64,000 nucleotides of DNA from Saposhnikovia divaricata. Lineage: Eukaryota; Streptophyta; Magnoliopsida; Apiales; Apiaceae. Positions 33,328-45,427 of the stretch are shown piece by piece. The notes under the pieces are model-generated. The model was not told the origin of the DNA. It did not search any database and was given only the letters and a program-made list of their open reading frames with translations. The stretch spans positions 16,086,001-16,150,000 of the forward strand of contig CM071596.1 of the NCBI GenBank assembly GCA_036435485.1, written 5' to 3'. Made by a program: the position numbers and the translations under genes. Position 1 is the first letter of the stretch. Each line of letters begins with the position of its first letter.

Positions 33328-33396
33328 ATTTATAATAATAATTTATAGAGAATGGATGGAGTTTGTGTACGTCCAGTACGTATGGATCAAACCCTA
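33328..33396 (-). promoter_or_regulatory. SPT5 core promoter elements
   Basis: On the minus strand a TATAAAT box lies at 33340-33346, about 70 bases before the ATG, with a second TATAAAT at 33328-33334. On the plus strand AAACCCTA, a plant telo-box, lies at 33389-33396. Telo-boxes are common in promoters of growth-related housekeeping genes. Confidence 0.5.
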
Positions 33397-33419
33397 GAGT
33401 GCATTTGTAATTTGGGGAA

Positions 33420-33944
33420 CCAACGGGAGAAGTAAAATTTTCATATTAGTGGCCGGGGATGTTGATTTATTTTTACTACTGTAGCTTGTAAGTTATAACC
33501 CATCGTACGGGTCGTAATATGATGTAATATCTATTTATAATACAATTAAATTTTTATCTAATTCTAATTTAATAATTATTTTAATTTTAAAGTAATATAT
33601 ATTAATCAAAAACTTGTATATATATAGATATAGATATAGGGGTGATGACGGGAGTTTTGGGCTTCGAATCAATTCAGGGACGTGGGCTTTGAATGATTTT
33701 TGCACTTCGAGCTTTAGACTAAAAAAATTTATAATTTTATTAAATTTAAAATTTATAGTTATGAATTTTTAAAGTTTCATAATTTAAAATTTTATATATG
33801 GTTAAATTATATTTTCGTACTTTTTATGTCATAATAACAATAATTATTAGTTGCTAACTAAAATTTTGATTAATTCGATTTTTAAAAGTTCAATCATGTA
33901 TCGGCAGCATACACAAATCTTTTAAGCACAAAATAAAAATGCTA
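33420..33944. other. AT-rich region with a degraded Helitron-like end
   Basis: GTAGCTTGTAAGTTATAACC followed by CATCGTACGGG (near 33483-33513) looks like a decayed inverted Helitron 3' end. The stretch about 33540-33635 (CTAATTTAATAATTATTTTA and TCAAAAACTTGTATAT) is repeated at about 36900-36985, so the two sites share an old element. No gene is seen. Confidence 0.4.
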
Positions 33945-34263
33945 TCTATACTATACTATTATAAGCAAAATAAAGTATATTTGATTAGTTGATTGGTTGG
34001 TTAACGTCTTCCAAAAAATTTGTTAACACCTTCCTAAATATAATAAGTTCAAAAATTACATAAAAATATTAACTTACATATTATATAGGACAAAATTTAC
34101 CAATAAGGTTGTTAACACCTTTCTAAAAATAACAAGTTGAAAAATTATATTTAAAATATTAATTTAAAAAAAACAACAAAATTTGCCAATAAGGCACAAA
34201 AATACATTTTTAAAAAATTAAAAAAAAAAACGTGTTAAAAATTCCAAATTCAGTTAAATTACA
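33945..34263 (+). mobile_element. Helitron 5' terminus and adjoining sequence
   Basis: TCTATACTATACTATTATAA starts after an A at 33944. TC ends with TCTATACTAT are usual at plant Helitron 5' ends, and the minus-strand element ending at 42900 starts with the same TCTATACTATTA. I did not find the partner 3' end on this strand. Confidence 0.5.
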
Positions 34264-34461
34264 CTCCCTCCGTCCCATTTATATTGGTTGCAATTAAAAA
34301 ATCCGTATTTTGCAATCAAGTGAAAACTACCAAGTTTACTCTCAATTGTTTACATATTTAGAAAAACTTAACATATTTAACCCTTATTTTGGTTCATTAA
34401 GGAAACATGGTTGATACATGCAAAAAAAGAATTGTGACCAATGTAAACGGGAATGAGGGAG
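34264..34461. mobile_element. Stowaway-type MITE
   Basis: The ends are CTCCCTCCGTCCC and, inverted, CTCCCTCATTCCC, within imperfect inverted repeats of about 32 bp. The length is 198 bp, non-coding. CTCCCTCCGTCCC is the standard Stowaway (Tc1/mariner) end. The expected TA duplication is not preserved. Confidence 0.85.
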
Positions 34462-34988
34462 GATTTAATTTTTTTAAAAAAACCACATTTTTTATAGAAT
34501 TATAAACGTTTTAAATTATGTCCCGATTAGAATCATCATCGCATACACTTCTTTCTACGATTCTTTCTTCCACGATTTTAGGTTACACTAATAATTTTTT
34601 GAAGGTATCTATTGAATTCTTAAGATTTTTAACAATAAATTTAAAAATAACAACAAATTAATGATATTTATTTATATCATGAAATTAAGTATGAAACATA
34701 TGTAATTTAGAAAAAAAATTATGAAACATATTTAAATTTAAAATTAATAATAAAAATTATAAAATAAATTAAAATTTATATTAAATTAAATAACTAATAT
34801 ATTTATAGATAATAATAATATATGATATTACTTTGCACGTATAAAGATTTAAACCTCTCATCTGTAATAAAGTGGACTTCTGTGCCCGATCGTCTAGATT
34901 TTCCACGACTCCGCCCCCATTCTCATTGACTTTGTATTTTTCAATTACACTACCTTGTAATTCGTGTTCTTCTTTTTTAACATTTATA
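34462..34988. other. AT-rich spacer
   Basis: I see no gene and no clear repeat apart from poly-A and poly-T runs. Confidence 0.5.
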
Positions 34989-36836
34989 CTAGTTGATAAA
35001 GTCGCGCTTCGCGGCGGCGTTACAATATTTTTAAGAAAATTCAATACATTTACGTTATATTATAATATCAATATTAAATTTTAGTAATTAAATAATCTTC
35101 TCTAATGAATCAATTTCTTGCTACATACGATTCTTTCGATTGAGCCGCTCTCTCGTTAAAACTGAAATCCCAACTTTTTAACATATATTATAAATACATA
35201 TATAATATTTTTTATCTATAAAATCGAACCGTAAAAATAAAAAAAATTATGACTTCAGTATCAAATTCTAATAGCTAATACAATCTTTTCTAGCGAGCCG
35301 TCTTCCCGTTAAATACGTTTCGAGCCACTCTTATTTGAAACTGAAATTCTAACTTCATTATATAAAGAGAGTAAATTCCAATTCTTATATTCTTTAAACT
35401 TTCTAATATTTATGGAGTTTTAAAAGATGAAAATACATGTTATATTTTCTGTATATTATAGATATTCTTGTATGTATTTACAGTTTCCGCATTGGAATGT
35501 CTTTCTGTTATGTTAACATATCAAAAAAAAATTAAAATACGAAGACTTTTCGTTACGGAAATAATATTGCATTTATGGATATATTTTTGTAATGCAAGTA
35601 TAATTAACTTGTATAAAAAAGTTAAAATAAAGGATTTCGAGGAAAAAAGATGTATAGTTTTAAAAAATCGTATAAGACGTCTCCACCGTCCTCGTATTCT
35701 ACTTCAAATAAAACATTTTATTTTATGTATTAATTATATATTTAAACATCTTTTATACGGTCTTATCTAATGAACCGCTTTCTTGTTAAACACAGTTTTT
35801 ACTATTGATTCGCTCTCTCGTTAAGACAAAAAACCTAACTTTTACATATATTACTTGTATGATAATGTTTATCCATAAAAATCAAATCCTAAAAATAAAA
35901 TAAAATTTATAACATCATATGATATTTTTAATAGCTAGCCGTCTTTATGTTAAACACATTTCGAGCCGCTCTCGTTTGGGATCGAAATTCTAACTTCATT
36001 ACATATTATTGATGATACTTATCTTACACAACAATTTTTTTTCTTGAAATCAAAACCTAAAAAATAGAGTGAATTCCAATTTATACTTTTTCTAGATTTT
36101 CTAAATTTTTTGGAGTTTTTAGAAAATGAAAACACGTCTTATTTTCTCTTTATATTATAGATATTCATGTATTTATTTAGGATTCCTGCATAAGATTGTT
36201 ATTTTACTCATTGTTCTTTTATTATGTTAATACATTAATTCTTTTCTTTTTAAATACGATGACTTTTTTCATGACAATAGTATTGGATTGCATGAGATTG
36301 TTCTTTTACTCATTGCTCTTTTATTATGTTAATACATTAGTTCTTTTCTTTTTAAATACGTTGACTTTTTTCATGACAATAGTATTTGATTTATGAATAA
36401 ATTTTCCTAATATAAGTATAATTAACTTATATAAAAAATATATAATTTAGAAGATCGTACTTTCTATAAAATATTTAATTATATGTATGCTCTATATATT
36501 TAAACACCTACTCTAGTTCTAGTAGAACTTTTATTTATAAATTCGAACTCTTATTCTCTATAAATTCGAACTCTTATTCTACTTCCAATAGAACTTTTAA
36601 TCGTATGCCTTATAAATACTTATTATACTTCCAATAGAACTTCTAATCATATGTCTTCCCTATAAATTCGAACTCTTCTCCTTTATAAATTCGAACACCT
36701 ATTCTACTTCAAATATGCTAATTGATATTTTTATATTTATTAGTGTTTAAAATTCTAGAAAATTAGAAAAATCGATTGAGACGATATTAGAGCGCCACCT
36801 AAACTCCCGCTATCCTCCTTTATATATATATATTGA
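34989..36836 (-). mobile_element. Non-autonomous Helitron with internal repeats
   Basis: On the minus strand it ends in CTAG followed by T (34989-34992), preceded by a GCGAAGCGC hairpin. A TC start lies at about 36836-36839 (TCAATATATATATATAAAGG). Inside are repeated segments with GAGCCGCTCTC and CGTTAAA (about 35140, 35290, 35810, 35940). There is also a 102-bp direct duplication at about 36188-36393 and several copies of TATAAATTCGAACTCTT (36535-36710). No helicase gene is present. Which TC is the exact 5' end is uncertain. Confidence 0.5.
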
Positions 36837-36839
36837 TGA

Positions 36840-37034
36840 TTCCTATAAATTTCTTAACTAAATAAAATTTTACTAATTTAATTTAATAACTTGTATATCA
36901 AAAACTTGTATATTAATTCTAATTTAATAATTATTTTAATTTTAATGTATTAAATATTAATCAAAAACTTGTATATAAATTATTTTAATTTTAATGTAAT
37001 ATATATTAAAAAAATTTTACTAAATTTATATTTA
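36840..37034. other. AT-rich spacer sharing repeats with 33540-33635
   Basis: TCAAAAACTTGTATAT and CTAATTTAATAATTATTTTA occur here in two copies and also near 33545-33625. No gene is seen. Confidence 0.5.
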
Positions 37035-38321
37035 CTAGCTTAAAACCCATGCGATGCACGGATTTTTTTAATATTATATGAATTTTTTTCATTAATTTGA
37101 ATTATAACATGAATTTTGGAGGCTTAAATTTTTAAATGAGATGATTTGATAATAATTATAATGTTATCTGATATTTTTAGAAAATGAGTTATTTTAGTTA
37201 GAAAATATAGAAAAGGTGATAGGTTTTAGTTGAAAAAGGTAATCGGTTAATTATTAGTAATTATAAAATTATTATTTTATTTTATCAAATAGAATGCCTA
37301 TGATATAATTGGAAAACTAGAGATTTTAGTTAGAGAAAATTAAAAAGGTAACATGTTTTAGGTGAAAAAGGTAATTAATTAATTTATAGTAATTATAATC
37401 TAATTATGTTATTTTACTAAATAAAATTGCTCGTAATTTTTTTAAAAAATGAGAAATTAGTGTTGCACGTAATATTTCTAGAAAAAGAGGGATTTTAGTT
37501 ATAAAATATAGAAAAGATGATATATTTTAGCTGAAAAGGGTAATTGGTTAATTATTAGCATTAAAATATTAAAATATTATTTTATTAAATAGAATTGCCC
37601 GTGATATAATTGGAAAAAGCGAGATTTTAGTTAGAGAAAATAAAAAAGGTAACATGAAAATTAAAAAGTTGACATGTTTTAGGTGAAAAAGGTAATTGAT
37701 TAGTTTATAGTAATTATAATTTAATTATGTTATTTTACTAAATGAAATTGCTCGTAGTAATTTTAGAAAATGAGAAATTAATGTTGCCCGTGATATTTAT
37801 AAAAAAAGGAAATTTAATTATAGAAAATGATACGTTTTAGCTGAAAAGGTAATCGATTAATTATTAGTTTTATAATATTATTATTATTTTTATTAAATAG
37901 AAACGTTCGTGATATAATTGGAAAAAGAGATACTTTAGTTATAGAAAAAAGAGAAATTGTAACATAGTTTGGCTGAAAAAGATAACTGCCCGTGATATAA
38001 TTGGAAAATGAGAGATTTTAGTTAAAGAAAACCGAAAATGTAACGTGTTTTGACTCAAAAAGGTAATTGATTAGTTAATATTAATTATAATATAATTATG
38101 TTCCTTTATTAAACAAAATTGCTCGTAGTATTTTTAAAAAAGAAAAAAATTTAGTTCGATAAAATATAAAAGATAATGATTGTAAGATTGGTTTTAAATC
38201 AAAAAAGTAACATATTTTAATTCGAAAGAAAATATTAATGATAGGAAGATATGATACTATTGATGTTTTTAGGTGTTTATAAAAGGTAATATCTTCAACT
38301 AAAAGTAAATGTGAAAAAAGC

Positions 38322-41300
38322 TGTAAGAACCCCGATTTTTTAGGAATTAAAACTTTTATTATGAAATGGATATGGATTCAAATACTTATATGTCATGAAG
38401 AATGATATTGGTTGACAATCTAGATAAGAATTATATATCTCCTAGGAAATTAAGATTTGATAATTCTAAGGAGGAAGGTTATTCTTATGTCATCCAAATC
38501 GATATATGTTATCAGTCCAGTGGTTCCGTAAAAGGGTTAAAGAACGATCGAAAGAGAACCTGGACATCTATATAACCCTAAAAGAATAAGTAAAGAATAA
38601 GCGGTGAATAGTGATTTTGGTGGATTTAGGAATATTATTAGACGACGTTATATAGAAGTACCCGGAACAAAATTCGGAGTTCGTATTAGTGATCCAGGAG
38701 GAAAAAGAGTGTATGTAAAAGCCGTCGGATTCTGAAAAATGACACTTTTATTTTCTCCGGGATTTCCCTGGACGCTGAAAGACCCAAGAGATTATTAAAA
38801 GGATTTAAGAAATATGGATTCGAGAATTAATAAGAAAGATGGAGAATAGTATTATAAATATTAAGAAGGTTTCCGGTAAAACCCTAACTAGAAATCCTTG
38901 AGATATTCTTTCGAACGATCAATGAATAGAGTAATAACCGGACAAAGAAACAAGTAGGGAGCCAAGATACAAGCATGTGCAAGTGGATAAGGCCAAGTAA
39001 CCAAATGAGTCACCAAGGGTAACTAGCAACATTAGAAATCAAACCATTAGTTGCTTTAACACATCATCCAAGCACTAACACACCACTTGCCCACTTGATT
39101 ATTGCATCATCCATGACCTTACTACTTTAATAAAGTAGCTTTATGAAGATATTATCCAAGCTAGGCAATGATGCAAGCGAACCAAGCAAGAGAGCAAGAA
39201 ACCAACTCTTTTCTCCTCCAAAATAAGCCATTCGACTTTCGCTATAATTCAAGATCCAAAGTCAAGCTTCCACTCCTTGTTTGATCTCCAAATTTTTATT
39301 GTGAGTTCTATAATTCAAATAAATGATCTCCTAAAAATCCTAGCTTCAATTTCTTATTTTTCCATTTTCAAAAAAATCATCAAAGTAGATGATGAATAGT
39401 GTTTTTTCAAGAACTAATCTTGTTTTCATGATTTCTTTGGTTGATCTAAGGTTTGTTAAAGCTAGACAAGGACCATTTAAGGCTTAGTAAGGCTAGAACA
39501 TACTCCAAGGAAGGTATTATCCTTTAGAACCCTAGTTCATGTTTTAAGATTATGTATGTTCTTGATGATTTAAGATTAGTTATGGTGTTAGTATAATTAT
39601 AAGCATGTTAGCATGATCTTATAGTTGATTTTATAACATGATGATCAATATGATGAAGTGATATGTTTTTGGACATAATAAGATGAGAATCATGTGTATA
39701 AGTTGTATTGATACCCGGTGTGGCTTGGGTTGTTGATTACGATTTTGGAACATCCGATTTATAGCGGTCGTAATGCCCGGTTTTCGTTAACCTTAAGAAA
39801 TCGTGTTTGACAGTAGCTATAACTTCCTTTCCAGTATCATATTCTCCCATCATAAGATAGTTTATGTTATAAGCTTCGTTTTGATATAAAGATCATGTGA
39901 AACGGACTTACGGTTTTGGAATTATGGCCGATTTACTAAAAGGGGTTCAAAACCGTAAACGAGAGTTCGTAACTGAAATTGAACCCTCTTAAAATACGTA
40001 AGTCCGTGGCAAATAATGGTAATTAAATACTAGAGATAAAAAGAAAGGTGTGAGAGAAAACCACATGTCAAACGGATCGTTTTCCGATTTTATAAAAATG
40101 TTCGAATCAAGGTTAAACGCGAATGAACCCTTAAAAGTACATTTGGTTATAACTTTGGTAAAACACTTAGAAAATGGGCGATAAAACTCGAGGTATAATC
40201 TTGGTTCGTAAACGACCGACCTTAGAACTTACCCGGCTTAAGTATATGTCAAGTGTAAGTGTAATGATACGTCTTAATAATGAACAAAAGTCGGATCGTA
40301 TCGGTAATAAAAAGAGTTATACAAAAGGGTGCATAACGAGATAACTCGAAAGCGTGTTTCGACTTAAGTAAAGTTTATACGTAACCTTCTAAAGAAAGGT
40401 TAGGTGATTAATCTCGAATATTCTGAGTGTTTATAGATCACCGAGCTGAACCGGGACACGCTACCTCTACCCACACCCGATTACCAGGTAAGTGTTCAAA
40501 CCTTTGAACCTGTTGTTGTGATAATATATATATGTGATTGCTGTTTTACATATGCCATAGCATGCATGCCTGTTTTCAAAGTATATTGTGATACTTGTTC
40601 CCTGATTCTAAGTTGGCTTATAAGCTGATACGATATATTAGTTGTAAGCCGGATTGTGTTAAGACCCTTAGTGAAGGGCATATGATCTTCCTTCATTAAA
40701 TATAGACCGGGAGTCGGTATTCTGTAATATATAGATAGTCGTGGAAACCCGAAGGGATTCCAGTAACAGATTACTTGAGGAATGTTAATTATAAACATTA
40801 TCTATATTTCCATAAGTATTAACTACTTGGAAATTATTTGAGGAATGTTATTTGAATACTCATTCGGGAGTATTTATTTAATGAATATTATTTTGAATAT
40901 TCATTTGAGGCTATTTGAATTAGATGAATATTATTTTGGAATATTCATTCGAAATTATTTATTTAGTGAATATTATTTTTAATATTCATTCGAGCTTTAT
41001 TTATTTAAATGAATATTATTTCGAATATTCATTTGAGTTAATTGGTTATTTTCGAATATTCTTTTGAGCTTATTTACTTAACAAATATTATCTTGGATAT
41101 TCATTCAAGATTTTATTATTTTCTTGGATATTATTTCAAATATTTATTCAAGGAATTATTTATTTAATGAATATTTTATATACACTTATTCGAGGGTTAA
41201 TCATGAGCAGTATTTACATTAAAAATATTCTTGAACTATTTTCTTGTTTATTAAATATTCTTTGAATATTTATTTAATTCTTTCAACTAGTTCTAAAATG

Positions 41301-42722
41301 AGATATTTTATTCAAAAATTTCCTTGATATTCAAATACCATGTAAATTATCTCTGAGTCATATTATTATTATTTTATCAAGGAAGGTTCTGAAAATCCCA
41401 TTCTTCATTCGAGTCTATCTTCTAAAATATAAGGAAACCTTGCTTGAGAGCTGTTATTTCGTTGACTGCCCGGTCATATACTTGTTAAACTATTATTTTC
41501 AATCGCAACTTGGTTGCTAACCATCAAATTGAGTTTGTTTGTTACTTCCTCATCATTCGAGGGGTAAGATTATTGGAACAAGTCAATATCCATTAACAAG
41601 CATCAGCTTGCGAAATATTGGTGAATTTTCCTTTCCAACTAGATACGACTACTTTGTGGAGTCTTATCAACAAGTATTATACTTGGGGAAAGGGGGACGA
41701 ACTTTACGTTTCAGAGTCATGGATTTATTCGAACTAGGAGTATTTGTGTAAGAGGCTGTGGGACAGTCCATCATTAAAAAAAATCTGTGTAAGAGGCTGT
41801 GGGACAGTCTATCCTGGAAATAGGATCCGAGTGGCGCCGGTCCCAACTATGCCCAACCTTTGGCTTGGGAGATCCGGCGTACGTTCTTCCTTCTACATGT
41901 AGAGAAACAAATCTTGAGATGCACAACCTACGACTGATCATCGTAAGGTGGTGTCATCTAGCGCGACAATACTCCCGTATTAGTTCATAATCCAAATCTA
42001 TTTATTTTTTGCAACATTCTAAATGTTGGCAGGGTTGAAAAGTGTTCAAAACTGGAATTGCAATATTTTTTCCTGCAAGTTCCTCTTTTATAATAAATGA
42101 TAATATCTTGCTTATCTTTTGCTTAGCAGATATTTTCGCAGCATATATATTTTGAGTTACCTTGTAACTTCATCGTTTACATTATACTGGCACTATCTTC
42201 GTAAATGCATGGCATATGGTTGCAAAGATATTATGAACTGTTGTATATTATCACTGTTCAGTATATTCTTTTTGGTGGGCTATTGCTCACCCTTGCTTTA
42301 TTTATCTATATCACAACAACAGCTAGATCTGATGGCCCGCACAAAGCGCAATCGGTGCGAGCAAGTGATCGCCGTCAAAGGATTAACCGCTGAGATCATA
42401 GCTACCATTGCTGAAGAGGAAGCTATTGGTAGGCTAGTTGGTAGCATTTGAGTATCAAATGTATTTATTATGCGACATATACAAATGTATGTAATGGTTA
42501 AATTGTAAATCTTTTGGGTTGTAAGAACTCAATCTTGCGATTAATAATATTGTTAGTTACTCTGATTTCATCTCTGGGACTATAACTGGTTGTGTGTGTG
42601 TGATGTGATATTATTGCGGGGTCATAGCATGCTGCTTATGTATTTTGATGCAAGTCAAGTATTATTGATGGAATTGAGACCGTAACGACCCGATCCCTGA
42701 CCCCGGATCTGGGGGTGTTACA
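38322..42722. repeat. Long solo LTR, probably Gypsy type
   Basis: The interval begins TGTAAGAACCCCGATTTTT and ends CCGGATCTGGGGGTGTTACA, so TG...CA with matching TGTAA/TTACA tips. The flanks AAAGC (38317-38321) and AAATC (42723-42727) agree at four of five bases, a plausible decayed target duplication. At 4401 bp without a coding domain it fits a solo LTR of a large-LTR Gypsy lineage such as Tekay/Del or Tat. A short non-autonomous element cannot be excluded. Confidence 0.6.
40820..41290. repeat. Tandem palindromic repeats inside the solo LTR
   Basis: Eight or nine degenerate units of about 50 bp carry GAATATTATTTTGAATATTC followed by ATTCGAG and TTATTTATTTAA. Each core is self-complementary (GAATATT/AATATTC) and can fold. 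Confidence 0.8.
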
Positions 42723-42900
42723 AAATCAATCGACTAATTACATTTAATTATATTATGTTATTATTTATTTTAGGTGTTTTAATCCTATGGATATCGTATA
42801 TACTTTTCTTTGTAATGAAGGGTAAATAAGTAAATTCACGAAGTGCAAAAAAATAGGTACCAAAACTTTTAATGTTTCGGCTTTTATGTAATAGTATAGA

Positions 42901-43688
42901 TTTATAATATATTATATTTTTATTAGATAAATTTTTATATTTTATTAAAGGAAATAAATAATTTTTAAATTCAAAAAATCTAAAGAAAAAATAATAAATA
43001 AATAGTGTAAATAAATTAAAAAATATTTATTTAACCTCACATGGTTAATTTATTATTTTTGTTCTATCGGTAGTTGTAAAATCAAATTTAGAAGATTTTA
43101 CAGCACACACAAAACTAAAAAATATTACTAATTTAGTTATGATTTAAATTATTATCCAACTGTTATTACCCCGATATTCAAGAAAAAAAATTACAATTTT
43201 TACATTAAAAATTCTATTCAATTTAAAAATATACTTACAATTTATTAGAATTAAAAATATCTAAGTTTTAATATTTGAATATAATTTTATTATCATTTAA
43301 AATAACTTTTTATTATTAGATCTAACGTTACCTATTTATTTATTTAAAAATCTAAGTTTATTATTTTGGACGTCGATGCAATATCGGCTCTTTGGGGAGT
43401 TTCCCCACTGCCTGCGGCCAAATGATTTTAAAGGGTCACATTTTTCAATCACATATCATGTATTATTATCATGGTTGTAGATTTCGGAATTCCGAACAAA
43501 TCGGTTTAAGTATTTAATAATGATTTATAGGTAAATTGAGATATATCGAAACAAAAATCAAATAAATTTTAATATTTTAATAATATTTAATTAATTAATC
43601 TAACTTAGAATATAATATACAAATTAAAAATATTTCATAGCGATAAAGTAAATTTAAAAATCAAATCGGTTAAATATTTTTTACAACT
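42901..43688. other. AT-rich spacer
   Basis: No gene or defined element is seen. Confidence 0.5.
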
Positions 43689-44185
43689 TGTTATGGAATA
43701 AAACTAGGGTTTGTGTGTGATTAATGCTAGGGTTGTTGAGCTTCGAGCTTTAATGGCTGTTTCCGTGTTTTCGAGACTAATCGATCTTCACAGAGTGCCT
43801 ACGTATCTCGTTATTGAGAATCAAGCCAAGACGTAGTTCTGAGTATGAGGGGTCAGGCCCTTTATACAGGCTGCGGGAGCCTTAGAATTATGGTAGGATT
43901 CGGAGACTTGGTGGGGAAGCCGCCTCCTTGAGGAAGGTTCTAGACTCCTTCCTTGTAGGAGTCTGTATCCATATCGAATTGGATGCCTTGGAGGCTAAGT
44001 CTAGCAGGAGTAGTATCCTTATTTGACTCTTATTGCTGAGCTGTTTATTACCTTTAATATTAATTACGAAATTAATATTAAAAATAGGGATTGGACCTTG
44101 TTGGTGGGCCTCACGTTTGGACCATTCTGGGTCTAATTAATGCCACATTAAATGTGTCTTTAGGGCTTACTTTTAGCCCATATCA
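43689..44185 (-). repeat. 3' LTR of the outer Tat-like element
   Basis: On the minus strand it starts TGATATGGGC just after the polypurine run GAAGTTGGGGGCAAA and ends CCATAACA at 43689. A TATA box in TGTATAAAGGGCC (about 43860-43870) points to minus-strand transcription. The length, 497 bp, is near the 443 bp of the inner element. Without the partner LTR the borders are inferred. Confidence 0.55.
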
Positions 44186-44359
44186 TTTGCCCCCAACTTC
44201 TAGGAAAACTGATCAGGTTTTCCTTGAAGTTTTAACGGCCTTTTTCGAGACTCGGGTCAGGGTCCATCTTTATACACTAGTGTTTCACGAGTATTGTCTT
44301 GATGTAAAGTGTGGAGCGACCGACGCATTTACGATAATGTTAAGTCAATGATACTTGGC

Positions 44360-44480
44360 ATTAATCAGCTTAAACAACGTTTAAACGATGTTAAACGGCG
44401 TTAAAAGACATAAAACGGTGCTAATCGGCATTAAACAGCGCTAAACGACAATAAACAGTGCTAAACAGCACTAAACGGAC
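44360..44480. repeat. Degenerate short tandem repeats (CTAAACGGCATTAAACAG type)
   Basis: About seven units of 15-19 bp built on TAAACG, TAAACAG and GGCATTAA lie in the 3' UTR of the outer element. Confidence 0.7.
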
Positions 44481-44544
44481 TCGGGCTCAAATTCTGGCCC
44501 ATCTAAATTTTTGTATTCGAAACAACGTCGGGACCCCAACATCG

Positions 44545-44860
44545 TAACGAAGATCGGTCGGCAGAAGCCTCCCGGGTGGCCCCGGTCGGCTGCCTTCCGG
44601 TCGACCATGCCCCGGTCGGCTAAAGCCTTCCGGGTGCCCCCGGTCGGCTGCCTTCCGATCGGCTGAAGCCTTCCGGGTAGCCCCGGTCGGCCAAGCCCCG
44701 GTCGGCTGAAGCCTTCCGGGTAGCCCCGGTCGGCCGCCTTCCGGTCGGCTGATCTCCTTGCAGGTGCCTCGGTTGGTTGCTTGTCAGCCGGCTGAAGCCT
44801 TGCGAGTGAGGTGGTTGGCCATTTGTCGGTTGGCTGGGGCTTTTTGTGTGCCTCAGTCGG
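44545..44860. repeat. GC-rich minisatellite
   Basis: Units of about 30 bp carry CCCCGGTCGGCTGAAGCC and TTCCGGGTAGCC, in roughly eight to ten imperfect copies, within the 3' UTR of the outer element. The Arg/Pro-rich open frames across it are repeat artefacts. Confidence 0.85.
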
Positions 44861-45427
44861 CCGGCTCTCGGCTGATTGCGACTTCGCGACGACCCTGACT
44901 CTAGGTTCTTGGCTTCCATCTTGAATACCAACCTTCCATATTGATAATAGAACATCAATGTCAACACTTGAACATTGAATTTTATTATGTTGGAAAACCA
45001 ACAACATGTTCATTCATGACTTTTTGTTTAAGGCTCAAATTTTTTGATTAGCACTGCTAATCACATACTTAGCACTAACTTCTTAATTTGGCTTTCTTAA
45101 GCATGATCAGCTCCCAAAGCTCCTTTTGTAAGATATTAAATTTTATTCTGCGTTTCTTTTCCAGAATTCACGAGTTTTTGATGAACCTTTTCCTCTACAA
45201 CAGATAACTTTTCGTCCTTTTTTTTGTATTTAAACGATACATGACTTGCAAACGTGAACCGGGCTGTATTCCACCGTGAGGTAGCAGGTCACACCTTTTC
45301 TATAAAATAAGGGGAGTATCCTTCATTTCTCTTCACTTCTTCATTTCTCAAATCTTTCATAAGTCTCTCAACTCTCTAGTTTTCTAGTTCTTCAAGCTTC
45401 AAGTTCATTTTCAAGTTCGAGTTCAAC

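Larger units (their letters stand above)
37035..42900 (-). mobile_element. Non-autonomous Helitron split by a solo LTR
   Basis: Read on the minus strand, it starts TCTATACTATTACATAAAAG at 42900 after an A, and ends with a hairpin (CCGTGC-ATC-GCATGG, one mismatch) and CTAG at 37035-37038 before a T. Both ends fit the Helitron rule. Without the 4.4-kb insert it is about 1.46 kb. The part at 37200-38160 has four to five degenerate copies of a unit with CCCGTGATATAATTGGAAAA and GATTTTAGTTA. It encodes no Rep/helicase and so depended on another element. Confidence 0.65.

Noticed and set aside
42332..42451. Short frame starting MARTK, like the start of histone H3
   Set aside because: Similarity ends after five residues; the frame lies inside the solo LTR and has no further histone sequence.
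44471..45013. Minus-strand frame of 180 codons rich in Arg, Pro and Ala
   Set aside because: It is the translation of the GC-rich minisatellite; open frames occur in more than one phase.
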